From positions 496,001-560,000 of the forward strand of contig JAQGEQ010000357.1 of the NCBI GenBank assembly GCA_034620365.1: DNA of 64,000 nucleotides, written 5' to 3'. Of this stretch, positions 1 to 12,220 are shown piece by piece (the first letter of the stretch is position 1; each line of letters starts with the position of its first letter). Both the position numbers and the translations under genes were made by a program. This stretch comes from Pegea sp. RAD2-039. Taxonomy: Eukaryota; Chordata; Thaliacea; Salpida; Salpidae. Under the pieces are notes generated by a model. That model did not search any database. It saw only the letters and a list, made by a program, of their open reading frames with translations, and had not been told where the DNA came from.

Positions 1-437
1 TTCTTGGTTTGGCAATGACTGTCTAAAACGCTTTTAATTTTCTTATAAATATTTTTACAGGCTTGTGAACTTAACTTATTTTTATTGACATTTAATAGTG
101 ATAATTATCATTTAACTTTTTTGTGTACTTTTGCTTTAATTTGCTTTAGTTATCTTAGTATTCCGTTGTTTAGATCTCCTCTGCAATGGTTTACTTACTA
201 GCGTCTAGGTTTGGTTTTAATTTAAAAGATTAATTTGCTTCACTCATGAGCTCTTGTGTTCATTTGCACCTTTATTTGCATTTGGTGTTGGTTTGATGTT
301 TGAGAAATTGCACTACTCGTAATAACTCAGCTTTTTTTTTGAAGAGTTTATTTCAGAAAATTCTATTATCTCGTAGTAGACCGATGCTGTAATTTTTAGA
401 GTGATTTTCATTAATAGGACTTCTAATTTGTTTTTAG

Positions 438-1909
438 ATAATCTTCTTTCAGTTTTTCCTACCAAATCACTTGGCAAAGTTTTACAATCAATCAACCTTA
501 CGAATAACGTGATCACTTCTCTTCCGTCGAATTTACAAGATTTCAAAGACTTGAAATCAATTGATATCAGAAATAACAAAATTATGTAAGCTTTCACTAA
601 TTTAAATGAATCAAAAGGAGTTAAAATGAGATTTTTAGTGTCATTGATGCCAATTCTGTTATGAACTTCAAAAATATTCCATCAATAAAATTGTTTGGTA
701 ATCCACTGCGGTGTGATTGTAGTCAAAAGCATTTTACAATTTGGCTTGAAAGTGAGAATTTACAAAAGGATAATAAAACTGGTAAAAAACCCTCAGATGA
801 CGTGAAGGTTTGGAAGTTTATTTCTTCATCAGTAATTTCAATCATATTGATATTTTGATCAGAATTTAATATGTGATTCACCTACTGAACAAAAAGGAAA
901 GAAGCTTTTAGAAATACTAAAAGAAAACAACGATCTTTGTTCAAAGCCATCTCCAACTAATGTAGCTTTGATAGCAACCATCATTCTAATTTGTATTTCT
1001 GGATTTATCTTCATAATATTTGCTTTCAATAGGCATCTAAAAAAGGTATTGTGTTATTACACTCACAAGAAAAACTATTTTTATTTTCAAACTAATTCTT
1101 AGATTTAAAAATTGATTTAACTTGAGTGAGTTCGAACTTACAATATTATAAAGATAATTTTATGTGTAAGAAATAAAGTTTCTATTTTGCTGAACTATAA
1201 CAGAAGCGAAAAAAAAGAGAAAGTGAAGATATTGTTACTGGGTTTAAGGAATTGCTCGAAAGAGAGAACAAGAAAAACCCTGAGACTGGCATTGGATGCA
1301 CCGAAAATTATGAATTTGATGTTTTTATCTCCTTCTCACATGAAGATGAGGACTTGGCATACTCAGTTATAAAAGTAAATAAAAGATTAATTGTACTGTA
1401 AACTGATTTCAAAGTTTTTGTTTAATCTGTAAACTGGAACCTTTATGGCTTATACTAAACACATTATTCAAATGAATTAAAGGAGCTAGAAGAGAATAGG
1501 AACAGAAAAGTTTGTTTTCATGAGAGGGATTTTGTTGCTGGAAAGGGAATTGCAGATAACATTGTAGATTGCATCGGGAAATCTGCCAGAGTTGCTCTTA
1601 TCATATCTCGGTCATATACAAAAAGTTCCTGGTGTCAATATGAAGTTCAGATCTCATTATCAAATATGCATGCTAGAAGAAGGGGAAAATTTCTTATTCC
1701 TATTACTGTACAAGTAGGTTTTTTTTAATATTCGATTTGTAGTGATGGTTAAACCTATTTTCATGATTTAGAAGGACGCTGATAATCAAAAGATTATCGG
1801 AAATTTAGAGTCTATTTTATCTGATATTCCAGGCCTATCTACACCGTCCAAATCTGATCAAAAGTCTTGGAATACATTTTGGGATAAATTGGAAAGTTAC
1901 CTGCCATAA
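438..1909 (+). CDS. Toll-like receptor, 3' part (LRR - TM - TIR)
   Basis: This is the C-terminal part of a Toll-like innate immune or developmental receptor. My exon model is 438-585, 639-807, 863-1045, 1204-1374, 1483-1713 and 1772-1909, all with GT/AG borders and a continuous frame. The first exon carries leucine-rich repeat sequence (SINLTNNVITSLPSNLQDF). The second and third give a C-terminal LRR cap with the CDC motif (GNPLRCDCSQKHF), followed by one hydrophobic transmembrane segment (VALIATIILICISGFIFIIF). The last three exons form the cytoplasmic TIR domain: box 1 FDVFISFSHEDEDLA, the BB-loop region RDFVAGKGIADNI, a segment near SRSYTKSSWCQYE, and a C-terminal FWDKLESYLP just before the stop. 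The N-terminal ectodomain exons should lie in or before bases 1-437, but I could not place them. Because it is partial, vertebrate-type and protostome-type TLR architecture cannot be told apart. Confidence 0.88.
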
Positions 1910-3202
1910 ATTTTATGAAATATGCAAATATAATCGCTTCTTTTCATCTACAGCAAACAACTTTTGAAATTATTATTTTTTTATTGACAATATGACATTT
2001 TTACAATACTTTATTTTAATTTTTATTTACAAAATTGTTTAATTAAAAAATATTTGAATAGATAGAAAGATTTGAACACCAAATTAATTTTTTTATGTTA
2101 GATAATCTTGTAACTTTATCAATACAGATATAAGAAATTTTAACTTTCAATATTCAATTATTTTTAATTTTGCGGAAAAAATTTTATAAAACAAAAATCT
2201 TTTTTATGTAAATTTATTTAATATTTTAATTAAATAGCAACTTTAAAAAACAATGTTTTCATTCTTATAAATCCCTAATTTTAATTATTAAACTGTACGT
2301 GTTAAGCATACATAACTCATGTAAACATTTCTTTATTGTAAATTCAATTTAATTAAATAGTTTTATACTTTACTAATTTTATTAGTTTAAAAATACATAT
2401 TTTTTTAAACTTTAGACATTTCTTTTAACTTCACTTCTAAATTTTAAATTCTAATAAATCAAGAAATTCTTTAAAAAGATAGCTGAAAATACCGGAAAAA
2501 ATTTTAATTAATGTTTTGTCAGCTGTTACCTAATTATTCAAAATTTTTCAGACTTTCAGTAAAGTATTGAAGTGATGTTTTTTCATGAAAAACGTTAATT
2601 TTCAAATTTTTTCAACTTAGATTTTTTAATATAAATAATTTTTCAATCAAAAAGATACTTTTTTGTAATTTTTAATGGTAAAACTAAACCGATTTTTAGT
2701 TTTAATCTTTAAAATATTATCTTACAAATAAACTTTTGTCAGATTTCTTTTCTACTTAAGTTTCTGAGTTTTTAAGGGAAGCAATCGATGACTATCTAAG
2801 CAAGTTTTTAAGTTTTAGATGTCTATATAATAATTTAGATATTAAAAATAATAATGGCTACATTAGGCGAGAACTACCATTCTATCTTATATATGTAAGG
2901 AACAGGATTAACTTCTGAATGAAAACATATAAAATAATATCGTGCATACTAAACACAACAAAATTTTAAATGCTAATTTGTTTATTTTATTCAATGCATG
3001 GCTACAAATAACAAATTATACAGCTCTTATAGCAAACAAAAACCATATTAGCAAAGATATTATTGAGAATAATTTTGAGTTGCTGAACTATTGAATGTAA
3101 ACTATGAAATACAACATTGACAACAACATTTATGACGTAATAATGAAAATATAACTCTCACTGAAATTCTTGCACAGAATTAATATAAAAAGATTTGTTC
3201 AA
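1910..3202. other. AT-rich intergenic stretch
   Basis: No coding exon is recognisable between the TLR stop and the next ORF. The only structured piece is a retroelement-like 3' tail at about 2988-3045, listed separately. AATAAA-type signals are frequent here, but in DNA this AT-rich they are not informative. Confidence 0.5.
2988..3045 (-). repeat. Dispersed repeat, retroelement-like 3' tail (copy 1)
   Basis: On the minus strand this reads as a short conserved block (TTTGCTATAAGAGCTGTATA, then ATTTGTAGCCATGCA) ending in an AATAAAATAAA-like tail. The same block recurs at about 46410-46475 (minus) and about 43690-43775 (plus). A shared end followed by a simple AT tail is typical of 5'-truncated non-LTR retroelements. 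The parent element is not in the window. Confidence 0.5.
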
Positions 3203-3784
3203 ATGGATCTAACACGGTGGGCCTATAAACGGCCAGTGGCTGAAAAACATGAAGATATGCTAGAATCGAAAAGTAGTGAGCTTAGTATAAACAGTGTAGA
3301 TGAAATTAACGAAGAAATAATCTCATTAGACGGAAATCCTCATGAAAGAGATTATGAATCAGATATCTCTTCTTTACTATCAATTGAAATTTCATCAGAC
3401 TGTTGTGCTTCAGCTGAAGAAGAAGCTACTCTATTGAGATGGAATGCTCCTAAAAAAAATAAGAAGCTCTTAGCAGTTAAAAGAAAGCGCACTACTTTTA
3501 ACAATTTCAGCTCATCAAGTTCTTCAAGTAGTAGCCCTATACCATTACCTCGGCAGTCATATAAAGATATAATAAACCGTTTTCAAAACGCTCTTGATTT
3601 AAGAGCAGAAAATGTTTCAAGTAGTTCATCAAATGATGGCGTGATGTATTCTTCAAATTTAGTTAAAGATAGAAGACAGACACCATATCCGTTTATTAAA
3701 CGGAATAATCCGCGTTCTCAGCACTCTTCTATCATTTTCAAACAGTCTAATGACTTTTTTAAAGATGATATGTTTCATAAATAA
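3203..3784 (+). CDS. Hypothetical serine-rich 193-aa protein
   Basis: This is an uninterrupted 193-aa ORF starting MDLTRWAYKRP. The frame is open a little upstream, but only with non-ATG codons. I do not recognise a family. It is polar and probably intrinsically disordered. It has acidic stretches (SVDEINEEIISLDGN), serine runs (about nine in a row near residue 110 and another near 140) and basic patches (KKNKKLLAVKRKR) that could be a nuclear localisation signal. The C-terminal part (RQTPYPFIKRNN) is basic. No signal peptide or membrane segment is visible. It could be a single-exon gene or one large exon. Its length in DNA this AT-rich argues for real coding, but nothing else supports function. 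Confidence 0.5.
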   Translation: MDLTRWAYKRPVAEKHEDMLESKSSELSINSVDEINEEIISLDGNPHERDYESDISSLLSIEISSDCCASAEEEATLLRWNAPKKNKKLLAVKRKRTTFNNFSSSSSSSSSPIPLPRQSYKDIINRFQNALDLRAENVSSSSSNDGVMYSSNLVKDRRQTPYPFIKRNNPRSQHSSIIFKQSNDFFKDDMFHK

Positions 3785-3978
3785 TAAAAAATGCAAATAA
3801 AATAAATTCTTTAAATGATTGTATTTAGTTTATTTTGATTTTTTTGTTATTTGATTTATAATTTTAAGCAAGTTAAAAGAATTTGTTAATTTTTTTCAAC
3901 TGTGGTTCAAATGTTAGAAATTTATTGATATGAAATCTTTACTGTTTCTGACTCTTAGATAAGTTAACCAAAACTTTC

Positions 3979-4215
3979 CATCTGTGTGACGAAGCGGTTA
4001 CCATACCTGCCTACTAAGCAGGGGCCCGGGTTCGATCCCAGGTGGACACATATTAGTAACAAGGAAAAGTCCATATAAATAACCCGGGTAGAAGGGCCTT
4101 GTGAGTCAGTTAAAATTAAAAACTTCTAGATGTAAAACTGAATTTAAAGCCGGAGTTAGAGCCCCATAGGCAGTTAGTCCCAATCTCAGTGTGGCTCTGG
4201 CAGCTCCTGTGACGC
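3979..4215 (+). mobile_element. tRNA-derived SINE, copy A (head and body)
   Basis: The head has pol III promoter boxes: an A box near 3991 (TGACGAAGCGG) and a B box near 4030 (GGTTCGATCCC). Between them is a recognisable anticodon arm, CCTGC-CTACTAA-GCAGG. The acceptor stem does not pair well, so this is not a functional tRNA gene. Head and body match the minus-strand element at 39293-39653, with shared blocks such as ATTAGTAACAAGGAAAAGTC, GGGTAGAAGGGCCTTGTGA and TTTAAAGCCGGAGTTAGAGC. Two diverged copies with a tRNA head define a SINE family. Similarity to copy B fades near 4215. Confidence 0.75.
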
Positions 4216-4486
4216 CGAAAGCTAAAGAAGATAAACCTAACATTTTCAATGTCTTCGTACTAATGTTTAACATCGCAACAAAAAGACCTGAAAGCAAGTC
4301 TTGAAGCTGGACTGGGACTGACAACAATGTACAGCATGCTGAGTCAGCAAAGGCTTCGCGATATGAAATCGCTCAACATCAATACCAGCAATTGGGAGGA
4401 TATTACAGCAGATCACTCCAAATGGCGCTCTCTACTCCGCCGACAAATGAAGGAGATAGAAAAACCAACTTCAAAGAAACCCTAAA
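4216..4486 (+). mobile_element. LINE-type ORF tail fused or next to SINE A
   Basis: Directly after the SINE body, plus-strand sequence around 4340-4480 reads RLRDMKSLNINTS then NWEDITADHSKWRSLLR. This resembles the segment found after the reverse transcriptase domain in many animal LINE ORF2 proteins (consensus roughly RDMKxLNIxxxxWEDLAxDRxxWR). The rest is too decayed to read. The SINE may have a LINE-derived 3' part, or this may be an independent insertion. Copy B lacks the block, which favours a separate insertion. Confidence 0.5.
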
Positions 4487-4986
4487 AACTTGTTCTTTTG
4501 CGTCTCACTGTGTTTTTGATATCATCACTCAAAGCACATGAAGTTCTCAGCAGAAGCAGTTTGTTATTATCAGATGCTAATGTTTGTAAATAACTAAGCA
4601 TTTAATTTAGAATGAATAAATCCATAAAAAAGTTTTTTTCAAAATTGATGAAAATCAGTTTGAAAAGAGTAATACATTGACAAGTATTCAAATTTATTTT
4701 AAATAAGATTATATTTATTATAAAGAAAAGAAAACACAAACATTTACTGAATTCTATTTAATTTAATGATAAAATATTTCACAAAATAATTGAAACATTC
4801 ACAAGATAACTCTATTATAATATTCATGCTTAAACAATAAACTATAAAAATTTAATAGTTTATTACAACCAAAATTGTTCTAAATTTATCAACCTCTCAA
4901 AAACAATTAAACCAATAACTTATACCATTAAGATTTATAAGCAAAAAGATTTTCAATAAATTATGAAACTAGAAAATATATGCAGA

Positions 4987-5463
4987 TTAGAATTTAAAAC
5001 TGAAAAATGATCCTTTTTCTTTTCTTTTTTTCTCCTTTCTTTCTTTTTGCTTTTTCAGAATAGTTCTAGCACATTCATTAATAACTTCTTCATCAACAGT
5101 CATCACTTTGTAGCAATCATCAATTTCTGTGTCTTCAGAAACTCTTTGGAGCTTGAAATATACATTACAATCACAAATAAGAGGTTCTCCTTCATCCAGA
5201 TAAAACCAGTTTAAATTTTGAGAATATTCTTCACATCTACATCCAACAATAGTTCTAGAAGTAGTGCATGGAACTAATATTGGATTATCATAAGAACTAC
5301 CAGGTAGACTTGTTTTCTTCCAATCTTTACTCTTTATTTTACTCAGATCTACTGGGTCTGATGATTCTGTTGATAGATTTTTGATAGAGCTCAAACGATT
5401 AACCAAAATTCTATGAGAAGCTCTAATTGTAGCAATATTTATTGCTTTTGATATTGAGAACAT
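4987..5463 (-). CDS. COX5B: Cytochrome c oxidase subunit 5B-like (COX5B), intronless
   Basis: This is a nuclear-encoded, zinc-binding subunit of respiratory complex IV, 158 aa in one exon. The N-terminal 30 residues are basic and lack acidic residues (RASHRILVNRLSSIKNL), as expected for a mitochondrial presequence. The core matches the family: DNPILVPCTTSRTIVGCRCEE, then WFYLDEGEPLICDCNVYFKL, with Cys75 and Cys77 as the first zinc pair. The second pair, normally CxxC, is here CDC (Cys97, Cys99), one residue short. After the core there is an extra tail of about 50 residues that becomes very Lys-rich (KKQKERKEKKRKEK). Intronless structure could reflect retroposition or simply a compact gene. 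The frame is intact. Confidence 0.8.
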   Translation of the reverse strand: MFSISKAINIATIRASHRILVNRLSSIKNLSTESSDPVDLSKIKSKDWKKTSLPGSSYDNPILVPCTTSRTIVGCRCEEYSQNLNWFYLDEGEPLICDCNVYFKLQRVSEDTEIDDCYKVMTVDEEVINECARTILKKQKERKEKKRKEKGSFFSFKF

Positions 5464-6499
5464 ACTCTAAACCTACTTAAACATTTGTAAGAGCAAAAAA
5501 AATGAATATTTAACAAAATCCTTAAAAAAATAAAAATTTAAATAACTAATACAAATAATTATAATAGTTTCAAGATAATATTTCAAATGTTATTACAATT
5601 TTATAAGCAGTTATAACAAATACATTAAATTAAATATCAATGATTTATATATATTATATATTTATAAATTTTAACAATAATTTGATGCAAAAAAATAGAT
5701 TATATTTAAATTTGGAGATTATAACTGTTACATGAATCTTTAGAAATAATATAATTTTTATATAAAACAAAAATTAAGTTTAAATTCAATCATAAGATTA
5801 AAAAAATAAATAGATATATATTTTTCTAAGGAAAAATATTTTTAATTTAAAGATAGATAAATTATATAAAAGATGATATAAGATTTGAATATAAATCATT
5901 TTGTACAAAACTTGAAGAAATTAAAGAAGCAAGTAATATTCAAATAAAACAGTTTCTAAATATTTATAAAAAGAGTTTACTTAATAAGTTTTAACTTAAA
6001 AGGAAAACTTATTCAAATTACTAAAAAATAAAGCTAATTATGACTATTATACAGAAATTCAACAGAACTAAAACAAAATAAATAAACAAATAACACAAAA
6101 ATGAATAAAAAATGGTTTTACGCAGCTTAATAGTAACAAAGAAAATTTACTTTTCTATTTGTTTAAACCCTAAAGACTAAAATACAAGCATTATACAAGG
6201 TTAAGAAAGAAATTCTGAAAAATATGATTTTTGCAGAATTTCTCGATCAGTTGAAATATAAAGCAAAAACTGTAAAACGCCATTTTAATCGCTTATTTTT
6301 ATAAATGTACAAGAAACCAAATTTATTAAATTAGAAAGATTAAATAATTTAATATTATTATTAATAATATAATTATTAGTTTTTCAGTAAAAATTATCAC
6401 ACGAAATTCTGTCTTGACCTTGTTACATTTATAATAATTGGCTCAGCCCTCTATAGGACTTTTTTGTATTTTATAAAACAGCTTTAAATTAAAATTTAA

Positions 6500-6945
6500 A
6501 ATTCTATGTCAAGTAATTCACAACCTAATTGATCTTCAGTTTGATGACTTTTTCTCCATTAGTCCCTCCCTCAAGTTATATCAACTTAGAAGACATAAAT
6601 TACATCTTAATAAGCCCACTCCACCAGCTACGTTAACCAGATTAAGTTTTTTCTCATACCGCACACAGTACATGGAACAATCTGCCATCAGAGATTGTCA
6701 TGTCAAAATCACTTGTGTTGTTCAAGAAAAAGCTGAATTGTTATAATATCGCCAACATTGCTATTTCTAAACTGTGAATTTTTCTCTTTTACAATACTAT
6801 GATTCTGTGCAATTCTTCACTGTCATATGCTTTTTCGTTTACACGTCAAATAGATCTAATTTGTGAGAATGTGTGTTAGCGAGAGGTGCTCTCCTTAGGC
6901 ACCCTCCTTCGCATTTATTGTAATAAATAAATGAATAAATAAATA
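6500..6945 (+). mobile_element. 5'-truncated LINE fragment (copy 1), dead
   Basis: The plus strand encodes the C-terminal end of a non-LTR retrotransposon reverse transcriptase ORF (FFSISPSLKLYQLRRHKLHL, then SFFSYRT). A frameshift follows and the remaining homology is in another frame. A 3' UTR follows with the block GTGTTAGCGAGAGGTGCTCT and a CACCCTCCTT hairpin-like partner, then an (AATA)n-type tail. The minus-strand copy at 48478-48995 is the better preserved relative. It is 5'-truncated and frameshifted, so inactive. Confidence 0.8.
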
Positions 6946-7879
6946 ATATATCTATAAAATGAAAATTAAAAATCTATGAAAATTAATGTACAAATTGGTT
7001 TTATTGAAAAATTTTATTTTACTATAATGTAGATATAAAAAAGTATTTATTTATAATATTGTATTACGCTGTAGTGTTTGTTGCAATCTTACTTGTAAAT
7101 GATTTACAATAAAGCTCTAGTAAGGAGTTGTTACCATGTCACAATGTCTTGACTAACATTTAATCTTTACTATTTTATCTCTGCGTTAGCGAGAAAGCTA
7201 TGTACCATCAATCAACGATATTAACAACTTTATTTGCATTTTGTTGTTAGTTGTTGCATTTTGTTTACAAACTATTAGAAAAATACTTCAACCTACGATA
7301 TCGAGTTAATGGATTGTAGATTTTCTATTTGTATTTACTCCTATAACTTGATTTTTCTGAAGCAACTTTTACAGAAACAGTTTTAAGCTAGGGTTTAGCT
7401 AGCTTCCAAACTTTTTAAAATATATACATAGACTTAAAAATATGTAAAATCTGTTTTTTAACAAAATATGATTCAAATTTTATTTTAAAGAAATTTTAGA
7501 AGAATTGAAGTTTGAATCAAATTAAATCTAAAAAAATAATTTAAAATATACGAATAAAAGAAAGTTCAGAAAGTTACAATACTGCAATATTTGAATATTT
7601 AGTTTAACATTTTGTTACATATTAAAAAAACAGGTCAAATAGAATTTTCTTCTTTTTTTAAAGAATATCTACTTTATCAATACTCAGGTTTATAATACGA
7701 AGGTTTATAAGACAGCAACAGTTGACCCAACATTAGAATAAAGCAACAAGCAAGAATAAAGCCAAATTCGAAAAGCTAACATTTCAGAAGTATTCAGTCG
7801 GGTGAAGATAAGATGGAGAAACAAGACCTTATAGTGAACTAGACTGTTGCCAAGGTGATAAAAAGCTGATGAAGATTGG

Positions 7880-8110
7880 GATAAGAGCCGGACTCTTGGA
7901 ATAACTTCAAGATCACTAAGCTAGAAAAACGGATCTACAGCTGCATCTGTAGATGTGTAACGAAGGAAGGCTTATAACAGTCTCTGAAGTCGAGAGACAA
8001 AAGGTGATATGGACCGACACCCTGGAAAAATTATTATTAGTCACGGTCTTTTTTTAGGGTACCAGGGCAAAAATCGACCAGAAGGTCAAGATCTGAAGAA
8101 GAGTAAGAAC
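7880..8110 (+). repeat. Dispersed repeat of unknown type (copy 1)
   Basis: This stretch shares ordered blocks with 62150-62375: ACAGCTGCATC, then ACAGTC.CTGAAGTC, then GACCGACACC, then TACCAGG, then AAGGTCA followed by ATCTG. Order and spacing are kept while the intervening bases differ. It is GC-richer than its surroundings. No tRNA head or ORF is clear. It is probably an old transposon-derived repeat. Confidence 0.5.
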
Positions 8111-11100
8111 TCCACAAACAAAAAAGGGACACCAAAAGATTAATGATAATATATATATTATATTTTCAGGAAGTTCCAAGACCTTTGGTTGATCTGATTT
8201 TTGAGAAGTGATAAAATCAGTTGACATTTTTTACTCAAATATAAATATTTTATAAATTTATAATTTTAATCGAAATAACATTTCATCGTGTTCGGAGTTA
8301 ACTCTTTTTAATATTTGAGTTTTTCATGAGTTAAAAATTTATACAAAAAGGTTATTATGAAAAGCTGAAGATTTATTTGTATTTTTAATGATGCCAGCTT
8401 CGTTTAAAGTAGATTTTTTGTATAAATTTTTAAATAATTGACGAAATTATTCAAACTTTGTATTTATAAACGATAATCACAAATAAAAAAGTGAACAAAA
8501 ACGCATTTCTGTAGGAGCTTGACATGTATTTGTAAACATAATTACAAAGTGATGTATTGAAAGGTTGACTTTCATCTCATATTATTTTTTTGTTGAACAA
8601 AAATATGCGAGAAAAGGAAAACTATTTAACTTGTAACGAATTAATCAAAATAAAAGCTATCAGTTTACAAGCCTAAAGTCTTATACAGTTTAAAAGTGTT
8701 CTCAATGTCTATAAATTTATCGTTTTCTAGTTGTTTGTAAAATATAAAATAACTAGTAATAAATATTTACTTGATTACTTAACTCATCAACTAATTGTTG
8801 TGTCATCAAAACACGTTGTTTATTTAACAGTTCCTTAGCTTGATGACTTATTCTGATTTGGGTCACTGCATTTGTAGTTAAAAATATTAACAAAGTTTTT
8901 ATGATTTAGTCAAACCACTTTTACAAGTAGTAATTGATAATAAAAGTGAAGGAGATGTAGTTTTTATTATTTTGTTTGCTCATAATAAACATTAGCTAAC
9001 GGCTTTCAAAATATTTAAATAGTTTGTCGGTAGGTTTTGCTGAAGTTTTTTATTGTTTAATATGTTTAAAAATATTAGGAAATATTTAAATTATTCTACA
9101 AAAAGACTAACTAAAATATTGAACCGTCGTTTTGCTACAATGTTAAACTTTGTTTAGCTTTAAACCGGTTTTATTTAAGCCTTTAAAATGGGGTGGAACT
9201 ATAAACTTAAGCAAATAGTTTTCAACAAACTAACTGTATGCATTAGAAGAAAGAGTTTATATTTCAGTGATATGTTAAGTTTTTTAACCTTTTTATAGAG
9301 CTAATAGCCTAAAATTGCTTTTAAAATAAACAAGTTAAATTTTGCTCAAATTAATTTTATGAATTTTCAAATTTAATGTAAACACTTAAAATATAAATTT
9401 TAAGCCGAATTCTTGTTATAATAGATATAAACATAAGTTAAAGTCTTATTTAAGATTAGCTAATTGTTTATCATTTAATAAAACGAAAAATTCAATCAAT
9501 AACACTAGCATGTTAGCATAAAGTTTGTTTAATACTTTAAACTTTTGTTTTGTCAAATTCTCAATATATTCTTTTGTTCTTCAATCTAAGGTTTTGAAAA
9601 TTTCAACTTGCTTAAACCGCCTTACAATCTTTGTAAAGATTAGTAATAAATAGATAAAGAATGAAAAGTTCTGTAATGTTTAAAGCATGTTAAAACCTAA
9701 ACAATACTTGAACACTTGATGTATAAAAGCTTGCAGCTGAAAATATTTATTTGAACTGCTCACTAAGTTCATAGTACTCTCTTGAGTAAACTTAAATAAT
9801 ATAAGTTGAAGTTATAGCAGAAAGTATTCAGCCAAAATATTTAAACTCATAAAATGAATTTTATATGACTATAAAAATCATAAGCATTAAGTCCAATAAA
9901 AAAAAAACGATAAAATTTTATATTTCCAAATTAACTTAAAATTTCTTTTTAAAGATTAAACATTTTGTAATTGTTCAAAAAAATAGAATTTATCAAAAAC
10001 TATTTTCTTGCAGATGCTTAAATGAAGTTTGAAAAAGATTTATTGATCACAAAAATACAGTCTTGTTAACAGTTTCCTTATAAATCCAAATAAAAATTTT
10101 TATAATTGAAGATGTGACTATATTCTAGAAATATAATTCACTTAAAAAATAGATTAATGAGAAAAAGGATAACCAGACTACCTCTAAACTATCAAAAGAA
10201 CTTTCTTTTTACGTTCAGCATGACTTTAGTAATTTATTTTTGTATAAAACAGAAAGTTTATATCTAAAAATACATCTGAGATAACTTCAATCTTGTATTT
10301 GTTTGTTACCTCTAATATCATTTCTTCTAAATAATATTTTGTCTCAGTTCTTTGACCTCAAAAACCTATAATTGCAATTGGAAACAAACAATTTGTCACA
10401 GACTTTATGTAAGATCATAAAATAGAGTTTGTGAATGATGTTCTTTGTGTCCCATTAAAATCTTCATCAAGAAAACTGTTCCAAAGATCTTAAATGTAAC
10501 ATTTAAATGTTTCTTTTACAAATTTTCAATCTATAATGACGTCAGACGTTTTCTGATTTCTATCTCTGATTAAATTTCTAATTTTCCGCAGACAACCAGC
10601 TCAATGAAGACCCTCTTCTCCGTTTTAATAAAATCACTTTCAAAAGCTCCGATATAAATCTTCTTGTGAAATTTTTTTCAACCTTCTTCAACATTACTTA
10701 TCTCTCAAAGTACAATAGTCGAGTCGCGCGCTTCAAGCAACTACAGCTATCTGTAGATATGCAAATAAGTTTATTATTTGTTATCAACTTAAATGATATG
10801 ACGCAAAAAGACTTAAAGTACTTAACAGGCTAGCAAACTAGAAGTAGAAAACTGAAGAGGTAGAATAAATCTTTGTTTTCAGTTGAATAATTGTCAAATA
10901 TTAGAATTCAGAATTTATTTTTGTAGTTAATTCATGCCTAGCTCAAACGCAAATATTTGAATTTTTATTATTTAATAAATTTGATATGAACAACATTATT
11001 ATTAGAGTTTCTATAAAATTCGTTCCTGCTTTTCTTGATAATGATCAATTACTTGACTTCTAGTAAAATAGAAGAAACATTCGTTCTGTTTGATTGATTA

Positions 11101-12220
11101 GATAATTTTTCAATGAAGCAACTTAATAATTTTTACATTTTTCTTTAAGTGTTGTGTCAGATACATACAGCATCTACTTTTAAAAGCTTCTTTCTGTGTA
11201 ACATTTTACTTGCAATTGATATACAAAGATTTTGTGAAATCACTGAAGCGTGTCGAGGATTCAAGTGACTCAAGCGGGCTGCTTGTAGTGAAAAATCTAC
11301 TATCAAAACCACTGTATCAAATATTTGTTTAAAAGTAGAATTAGATTAATTAATTGGAAACACTTTTTAAATTTTATTAAGTTGATTGACATTTGAGATA
11401 AGAATGTAGATTTTTATTCGCTTAGACAGGTTGTTAATTGAAAGACAGCTAAGAAATTTGAATTTTTATCTCTTGGTTATTTTTGCAGTCTGTAAGAAAG
11501 TTTGTTCACAGCACACAATAGGAACAAAACCACAGCATGTGTTACTTCGATAGACGAAAAGTAGAAAAAAATACTGAATCAGGCTAACTTTCAAAGTTTA
11601 TTTACTTAAAAATCAATGTTTAGTTAACTCAATAATTAACTAAATCAATAATTAAAGCAAATTTATTTAATTCCGCTAGAAGACAGTAGTGAGCAGATTA
11701 TCAATAATTGCAGTTTTATTGTCACTAACTAAATACTAGCGAATATTATAAGCAGCTGCCGTTAAAGATGAAGAATAGTTTAAAGAGATAAATTAAAATC
11801 ACAAAAATATGAACAATAGAGTAAACATGAGGTTAGAAATGTGACGAGACGTTCTCGTCTACCAAATTAGTGTTCTCAAGCCGAATATTTAGTGTTTCTC
11901 CTGACATAATGTCTGATAAGAAAGAGAAATAAATAAAAACTCAATTTTCAGATTTTAGAATTCAATTTGATGGAATTTTTTTGTTCAGTTTTTGTTGCAA
12001 ACTTTCTGATGATTTAAGTTTTTTTTTTCTTTCTTGAATTTAAACATTTTGATTTGGTATCTTTTGTGTCGCTGTTTTTCACGTCACTTTATCCTTTTCT
12101 CGTTTTAAACTTTCTTTTTTTTTTACTCAATATTCTTGCAGCTTTTTAAGAGGTTGAAAATCAAAAATTTGAGTTCTTCATAAAAATATGTTCCTGAATT
12201 AAAATTAAACAAGAAGAATA

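Larger units (their letters stand above)
5464..12220. other. Long AT-rich intergenic or upstream region of peroxidasin
   Basis: No gene is recognisable. It contains the LINE fragment at 6500-6945 and a dispersed repeat at about 7880-8110. A slightly less AT-rich patch lies at about 10540-10770, with one TGACGTCA (near 10537) and an octamer-like ATGCAAAT (near 10758); this could be regulatory but is unproven. From 10770 to 12220 I see only low-complexity AT sequence, up to the first peroxidasin exon. Confidence 0.5.

Noticed and set aside
313..597. Minus-strand 94-aa open frame
   Set aside because: It is antisense to the TLR leucine-rich repeat exon, which fits family motifs and splice sites.
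3979..4053. A functional tRNA gene (anticodon ACT)
   Set aside because: The acceptor stem does not pair properly, one T-stem pair is mismatched, and the same head occurs in a second diverged element with a shared non-tRNA body, so it is a SINE head.
4106..4327. Minus-strand 73-aa open frame
   Set aside because: It lies antisense within the SINE body and adjacent LINE tail; no independent coding evidence.
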